DNA of 64,000 bases, from NCBI RefSeq assembly GCF_036588685.1, contig NC_086380.1, forward strand, positions 34,114,692 through 34,178,691, written 5' to 3'. The translations under genes and the position numbers were made by a program. Numbering within the stretch: position 1 is the first letter of the stretch; the number at the start of each line of letters is the position of its first letter. The stretch is from Mytilus trossulus. Lineage: Eukaryota; Mollusca; Bivalvia; Mytilida; Mytilidae. This document shows positions 58,838 to 64,000 of the stretch, one piece after another. The notes under the pieces are model-generated. The model worked only from the letters and a program-made list of their open reading frames with translations, did not search any database and was not told where the DNA came from.

Positions 58838-59839
58838 ATGTCTGAATTTAGATTTTTACCAGACACTACGAGAAAAATAATAAATAAACATTGTGGGAAT
58901 ATGCTTCGTTTGAAATGTACGTCCGTAACGATTTGGCTCCTTATTGGAATATTTTCAACAATCATAACATTGATGTTTATGACTGTATCTTTCTCTACAA
59001 ACTATTGGGTATCATATTCAGTTAACAGGAACAACCTAACGGCTAATCAGAGAAATGATTACAAAATAAATGGGAGGTATACATATTCAAGACACCGTGG
59101 TCTTTTCCGTGAATGTTATTCAGTGGAAGAATCGGGTGTGTTTCTTGCATTGCAGTCAGACACAATCGACAATTCGTGTTTTTTTATTGACCTTGATATT
59201 CCTGATACATCCTTCACGACTCTATCAAACCACTATATGAGCAGAGTACATCTACTCAGAACATGTATTACTTTTTTCATCATTGGAATAGTCTTACTTA
59301 TTGTACTGTACGTATTAGGAATAGTTATTCTATGTTATCGCAGACGATCAAAATATGCGTTCATGGCCAGCTTCTTGTCATGCTTGGTAGCTTTTTTCGA
59401 AGTTTTAGCCATTGCCTTTTGGCACGGAGCCTTTCATTTAGAGCAAAATAAAATAACTGATAATGTCAGCAATGTAAAATTCTTCCCTTCATGGTTATTT
59501 GAAATAAAAATGGCGACCAACATTAAAATTGATTGGTCTTATGTTTTAGGATGGATCAGTTTCTGTTGCGCAATCTTTACTGCAGTAGCTTATTTTATAA
59601 CTGGATCAACATTAAGCAAGATGCATCATAAAAAGAGTGTGAGGTTCAAGACTGGGAGATTAAATCATAAACACAGCAGAAACAATCGCCATGATGGTAT
59701 CGTGTATCCATGGTATTTAACAGGACGTAATGGCATGTACAGGAATTATCCGTATATTTACGAACCAAATCCATTTATAAACATGCAAAACGATTTTGTA
59801 TTTGATGATTATTTAATCCCACCATCGTTTTATTATTAA
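58838..59839 (+). CDS. Claudin-superfamily four-TM protein, intronless coding region
   Basis: 333 residues in one exon. TM helices lie at about 31-53, 141-167, 174-199 and 233-257, with a long first extracellular loop. That loop carries the family signature in altered form: W57, GLF at 88-90 (claudins have GLW), then C93 and C114 as the C...C pair. This fits claudin/PMP22/CLC-like tetraspan proteins, which form cell-cell barriers or act as channel subunits. The cytoplasmic tail (258-333) is basic and His/Tyr-rich and ends SFYY, which could serve as a class II PDZ ligand. The protein is longer than typical claudins (about 200-250) because of the loop and tail. The ATG was chosen because a likely splice acceptor lies 5 nt upstream. 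The exact subfamily is not decided. Confidence 0.85.
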   Translation: MSEFRFLPDTTRKIINKHCGNMLRLKCTSVTIWLLIGIFSTIITLMFMTVSFSTNYWVSYSVNRNNLTANQRNDYKINGRYTYSRHRGLFRECYSVEESGVFLALQSDTIDNSCFFIDLDIPDTSFTTLSNHYMSRVHLLRTCITFFIIGIVLLIVLYVLGIVILCYRRRSKYAFMASFLSCLVAFFEVLAIAFWHGAFHLEQNKITDNVSNVKFFPSWLFEIKMATNIKIDWSYVLGWISFCCAIFTAVAYFITGSTLSKMHHKKSVRFKTGRLNHKHSRNNRHDGIVYPWYLTGRNGMYRNYPYIYEPNPFINMQNDFVFDDYLIPPSFYY

Positions 59840-60168
59840 TGTTTTATCATGTAATGCTTAAAAATGTCAAACGAAGAAACTAGTATCATGAAATGTGCAC
59901 TGCAATTAACACTTTTTTCCAAATCGTATAGAAAAGGTGGTGTAGGGATATGCCATCAAAAATATTGTCATGGCGTTAGCCAGAATGCTATTTATAAAGG
60001 AAGCATATGATTATGGGAAGATATGGAACTCCTTTTTAAGATTGTACTGTATTTAATGTCGATAATAGATTCATTATATAATTATACTTTTATATCAAGA
60101 AGAAAGTGGTGTTTTAAAATAGTCAAATATCAATTGTAGAGTGCTTTCTCTTTAAATAAAATTTGTAA

Positions 60169-61030
60169 GGGTTCCGCGGAACCCAGTGTCTCGCCTACTT
60201 TTGCTGTAAATCGCAGGCTCAACAAAATTTGAGGAAAAAAATCAATAAAAATATTCCTCTTGATACTATCTTTTGATTGTAAGAAGCTTCTGTCCATGTT
60301 TGGTAAAAATCTAGGATAGTTAATGAATCTAATAAATGTTTTGGAAACTTTAACTGCAGACTGTATGTAATGTTAACTGGAAGAAAAACTAAGTCCATTT
60401 AAAAGTAAAATACGGAAAAAATGGATTAATTTTTTTACAAAATTTACTTCTGGATACTATCTTTATATGATCATCAATAAGCTTCTGTCCAAGTTTGGTA
60501 CAAACCCAGGATAGTTAAAGAAAGTTATTAAAATTTTAACCACAGAGTGAATGTAATGTTTCCCCGCAGAAAAACTAAGTCCATTTAAAAATAAAATACG
60601 GAAAAAATGGATTTATTTTTTTACAAAATTTACTTCTGGATACTATCTTATGATCATAAATAAGCTTCTGCCTAAGTTTGGTACAAACCCAGGATAGTTT
60701 GAGAAAGTTATTAAAATTTTAAAAACTTAAACCACAGACTGAATATAATGTTTCCCCGCAGAAAAAACTAAGTCCATTTATAAGTAAAATACGGAAAAAA
60801 TGGAATTTTATTTTCACAAAATTTACTTCTAGATACTATCTTATAATCATAAACAAGCTTCTGTCTAAGTTTGGTAGAAATCCAGTACAGTTTAAGAAAG
60901 TTATTAAAATTTCAAAAACTTTAACCACAGAGTGAATATTTGTGGACGCCGCCGACGACGACGCCGACGCCGACGGAAAGTAGGATCGCTTAGTCTCGCT
61001 TTTTCGACTAAAGTCGAAGGCTCGACAATA
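60169..61030 (+). mobile_element. Hairpin-ended element with four tandem units of about 190 bp
   Basis: It opens with the palindrome gggttccgcggaaccc (60169-60184), then agtgtctcgcctacttt. Four drifting units follow, each with aagcttctg(t/c)c, then tttggta, ggatagtt and aactaagtccattta, starting near 60283, 60479, 60661 and 60855. It closes with gacgacgacgccgacgcc and a ttcgac-taaa-gtcgaa hairpin near 61005. It begins 330 bp after the claudin-like stop and may enter that gene's 3' UTR. Confidence 0.75.
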
Positions 61031-61254
61031 ACAGCCCATATGAAGTATAACCTGTGACTATTAAACTATATATCATGTCCCTGGTGTAACCCATTTCACC
61101 GGTTGTGGATGACATGTTTTTTATATATAACAGATTTGCACACTTTAAGATATATATACACAGTCTTCAATTGTGTAAAGGAAGCGATATCGTTACTCTT
61201 ATTTAACATTTTACATTTTGATAGTGTGTTAATAAATTAGCCTATACATACAAT

Positions 61255-61370
61255 AGTTTAGGAGACAACTCTCCAACAGAGGCAGAATGACGTAGTTAAC
61301 ATCTATTGGTTGCCTTACGGCCTTCAACAATGAGCAAAATGTATACCACTTAGTCAGCTATTTGCAAATA
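61255..61370 (+). repeat. Dispersed repeat family A
   Basis: Contains ggagacaactctccaacaga and acggccttcaacaatgagca, then agtcagctat. Confidence 0.8.
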
Positions 61371-62587
61371 CTGTTTCCAATTTTATGCAGGCTTTTATGA
61401 AGACCTTAGTGCTATCATGACTTTACAGCATTTAATAGGGTCACCTTGGTTTTATGGTATCTTTTGGTTAATTTAATATGACTTTGTATGGCTCTTTTAC
61501 AAGGCAAAATACCTTAACAAGATGAAGATAAATCCAACACACATGCTCCAAATCATTGAATTTTGTGTAATTATGAAAACAATTTTTATGACAATATCAT
61601 CAATGGAGTCACAGTTTCAACAAGTTTGTCTGTAATATCCGACCTTGTATGTATTTTATGTTCGAAAGACCAACAAAAGACTGATGTGCAAATAAGAATG
61701 TGTCCATAATACAGGGATGCCCATCTGCAGTATCATTTTCTTAGTTCAGTATATCGTGAAAATAGGGTAAAAACTCTACTTTGACATTACAATTAGAAAG
61801 ATTACATCATAGGGAACATGGGTACTAAGTTTCAAGTTGATTGGACTTCAACTTCATCAACAACTACCTCACAAAAAAAACTTTAACCTTAAGCGATCAT
61901 ACGGACGAATGTAAGGACGAATGGACACAAAGACCGGAAAATATAATGCCAATAAATGGGGCATTAAAAACATTATTTATATAATCTTGGATGCAATAAC
62001 TAATCATTTTTGAACACCAGGTATATTACTGTTGCCTTCATTTATACTGGCCATTATCAAGAAACCATGAAAATGTTCTTAAATATTTAATATTGTGAAA
62101 TGTCATCTTTATGTAAATCATAATCACTATAAAACAATTCTAAAAAGTGAAACTTCAATAGCATCTACAGCTTGTAACCTTTTAACTGTATTGTACAATG
62201 TCTTGGTTAATACAGTTTAGTATCATTTCCAATTTTTAAAATATGTAACTTGTTTTCCACTATATACTTCTTTGGAACTCTTAAATAACTGTTATAATTG
62301 GTAAAATAAAAACAAATCACTAATAAGGTCAACACTGTAATTTCAGACCAGTTTATTCGATTTAGTGTATCATCATTCTCTGTGTATGAACCCAATATCT
62401 CTATCAACTTCGGGTGTTTTAAAAAAGATAGCCAACAAATGTACAATGGATATAAGTTAAGATGTCAAAACATGAATAACCAGTACCTGGCAAAAATGGC
62501 TCTGACATTGGACTGATACAGTATATTATAACTTATGTAAGATATGGGTGTTTCTAAAAAGTAAATCTTAACAGAGAGCTTCACACT

Positions 62588-62662
62588 GATAATGCCTACA
62601 ACTGTAAAGCTCACCTGTAGATAATGCCTACAACTGTAAAGCTCACCTGTAGATAATGCCTA
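62588..62662 (+). repeat. 32-bp tandem repeat, 2.3 copies
   Basis: Exact unit starting gataatgcctacaactgtaa at 62588, again at 62620, and a partial copy at 62652. Confidence 0.95.
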
Positions 62663-62969
62663 TCTTATATCTGCATCTGTTTATTAATATTGGGAACACA
62701 TGTAATATATGGTTTTGCCATGAAGATTTTGGTTAAGTACTTCATTAAACTTGGGTTTTCAGTTTTAACTGCTTAAAATATGGGATAAATTTCTGAATGT
62801 AAGCGCAAATGCCTCAAACCAGGATAAATCTCTTCAATGTTTGCTAGCGATGAAAAAAAAAATAATCTTTACATGTGTAAAACAATAAACATGAAAACAC
62901 ACATAGTACAACTACAATCTCAAAAAAACTGTTTTGACGACTATTTTAATTACGATTTTATTTGAATAG

Positions 62970-63090
62970 CAGTGGTGGATCCAGAAATTTCCACAAGTAG
63001 GGACCCACTGACTGCCTAAGAGGGACCTGCTCCAGTCATGCTTCAGTGATTCCCTATAAAATCAACTAAATATTTCAAACAAAAGGGTTG
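62970..63090 (-). repeat. Truncated copy of the 7761-7930 hAT-like repeat
   Basis: Starts cagtggtggatccagaaatt and follows the inverse of 7761-7930 (agggacctgctccagtcatg, agtgattccctataaaatca). The other terminus is missing. Confidence 0.7.
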
Positions 63091-64000
63091 TATGTAGACT
63101 TTTGCATAACCAAAATAATCAAATATTCACAAAGTCCATAATCCTTTATGTATTAAACAGAGACACTGACATAACAAAACAAAAGCACTTTTTCATAACC
63201 AATCATTTTTCATACAATTAAATGTGTACATAGTTGCTTACGCATAAGTATATTACTAAACATGTCTGCTAATGCTACCTCTAGTATGTGTAAAATTAAA
63301 TAAAAGAACCTGAAACAGTCTACAAAAAAATTGGATCATAATTTTTGAAACAGTTATAATCTTGATCAATGCTTTAAAGTATTGCCACTATATTTCAGGT
63401 TTAATCAAAACAGAATTTGTTTTTATAACTCTAACTATGACAACAACAAAATTGTTCTTTGAATCTTCATAAGTTAAAGACAAATATAAGAACAAAACTT
63501 AAGGTTAATTTTCACCCTGATTGATTGAAGAATTGGTGCCTGATTAATTCAAAATAGACCATTTCAGTTGGTAAATGTTTATGTCCAGTAAGCAGGTCAA
63601 TAAAGTTTTGTTTAAAAATATATTCTCAATACATGTAGGTAGGAAGATCAAATTCTTTTAAAGATGCTTTAAAATTAGTTTTCATATAAATATGTATAAC
63701 AAATTCAGGATGAGAAAAGCAAAACAGAAATAGAAAAAAATGGTTCAATGTGTCCAAATTAACAATATTCAATATTCAAACATAATGTTCGAATGTAAAT
63801 AAGAAAATAAAAGCTCTTATAATTTCAAACTTTTATCACAAAATTAAAATTCAATTTAATTAATAATTTACTGATTAATTAGAGGAAATATAATCATTTG
63901 TTAGTGAACATCAACACCAAAAACAGAATGAGACAAACACATTTTGGAAACATATATCACCAGTCTGAAATATAAAATTTCTAAATCACAAAATAGAAAA

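Larger units (their letters stand above)
61371..64000. other. No gene seen; possibly intron or UTR of a gene beyond the window
   Basis: AT-rich DNA to the window end. It holds a 32-bp tandem repeat and a truncated hAT-like repeat. No exon with family similarity was found on either strand. Confidence 0.4.

Noticed and set aside
1-64000. CRISPR arrays, operons, rRNA or tRNA genes
   Set aside because: No spaced direct repeats of CRISPR type and no bacterial gene layout; no tRNA or rRNA sequence was recognised. The direct repeats present are eukaryotic satellites and mobile elements.

Overview
The window is AT-rich, intron-rich animal nuclear DNA with many dispersed repeats. It most likely comes from a marine mussel (Mytilus or a close mytilid). 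The evidence is small exons with GT/AG borders in long introns, an interleukin-17-like gene of the kind expanded in bivalves, and several repeat families I recognise as typical of mussel and oyster genomes. Genus is an inference; no species marker is visible. Only five protein-coding loci can be supported, and most of the longer open frames lie in repeats.

Left part (1-14.3 kb): a head-to-head gene pair whose start codons are 249 bp apart. On the minus strand is a small type I membrane protein with an EMI-like cysteine domain (5 exons, 2029-7235). On the plus strand is dCTP pyrophosphatase 1 (4 exons, 7485-14251), complete except for an in-frame TAA at the position of a metal-binding glutamate. 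Its first intron holds two DNA-transposon insertions with target duplications, a decayed LINE end, and two long ATTCT-type pentanucleotide arrays that belong to a tandem duplication of about 0.97 kb.

Middle (14.3-34 kb): repeat-rich intergenic DNA. It includes a foldback element, a two-copy 0.55 kb bivalve repeat with a nested insertion, two TTAA-flanked elements, a reverse-transcriptase-ORF remnant and a foldback element of about 0.94 kb nested in another repeat. The one gene is a secreted IL-17-like cytokine exon (28013-28474) that appears to lack one of the two conserved IL-17 disulfides. An AU-rich element follows its stop.

Right part (34-64 kb): a seven-exon gene (34299-44924) for an unrecognised 207-residue secreted protein with 13 cysteines, a 12-nt microexon and an Arg/His-rich tail. 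Decayed copies of its promoter/exon 1 (49.6-49.7 kb) and of exon 3 (56.15 and 57.10 kb) show that it was locally duplicated. A single-exon claudin-superfamily four-TM gene (58838-59839) follows, then a tandem-repeat element with terminal hairpins. The last 3 kb has no recognisable gene. Structural oddities here include a 75-bp-arm palindrome with a 3-nt loop and a perfect 25-bp hairpin.

Apart from the divergent pair sharing a promoter region, nothing suggests that these genes act together. The best candidates for something undescribed are the secreted Cys-rich/RH-tail gene family and the IL-17-like protein with a missing disulfide.
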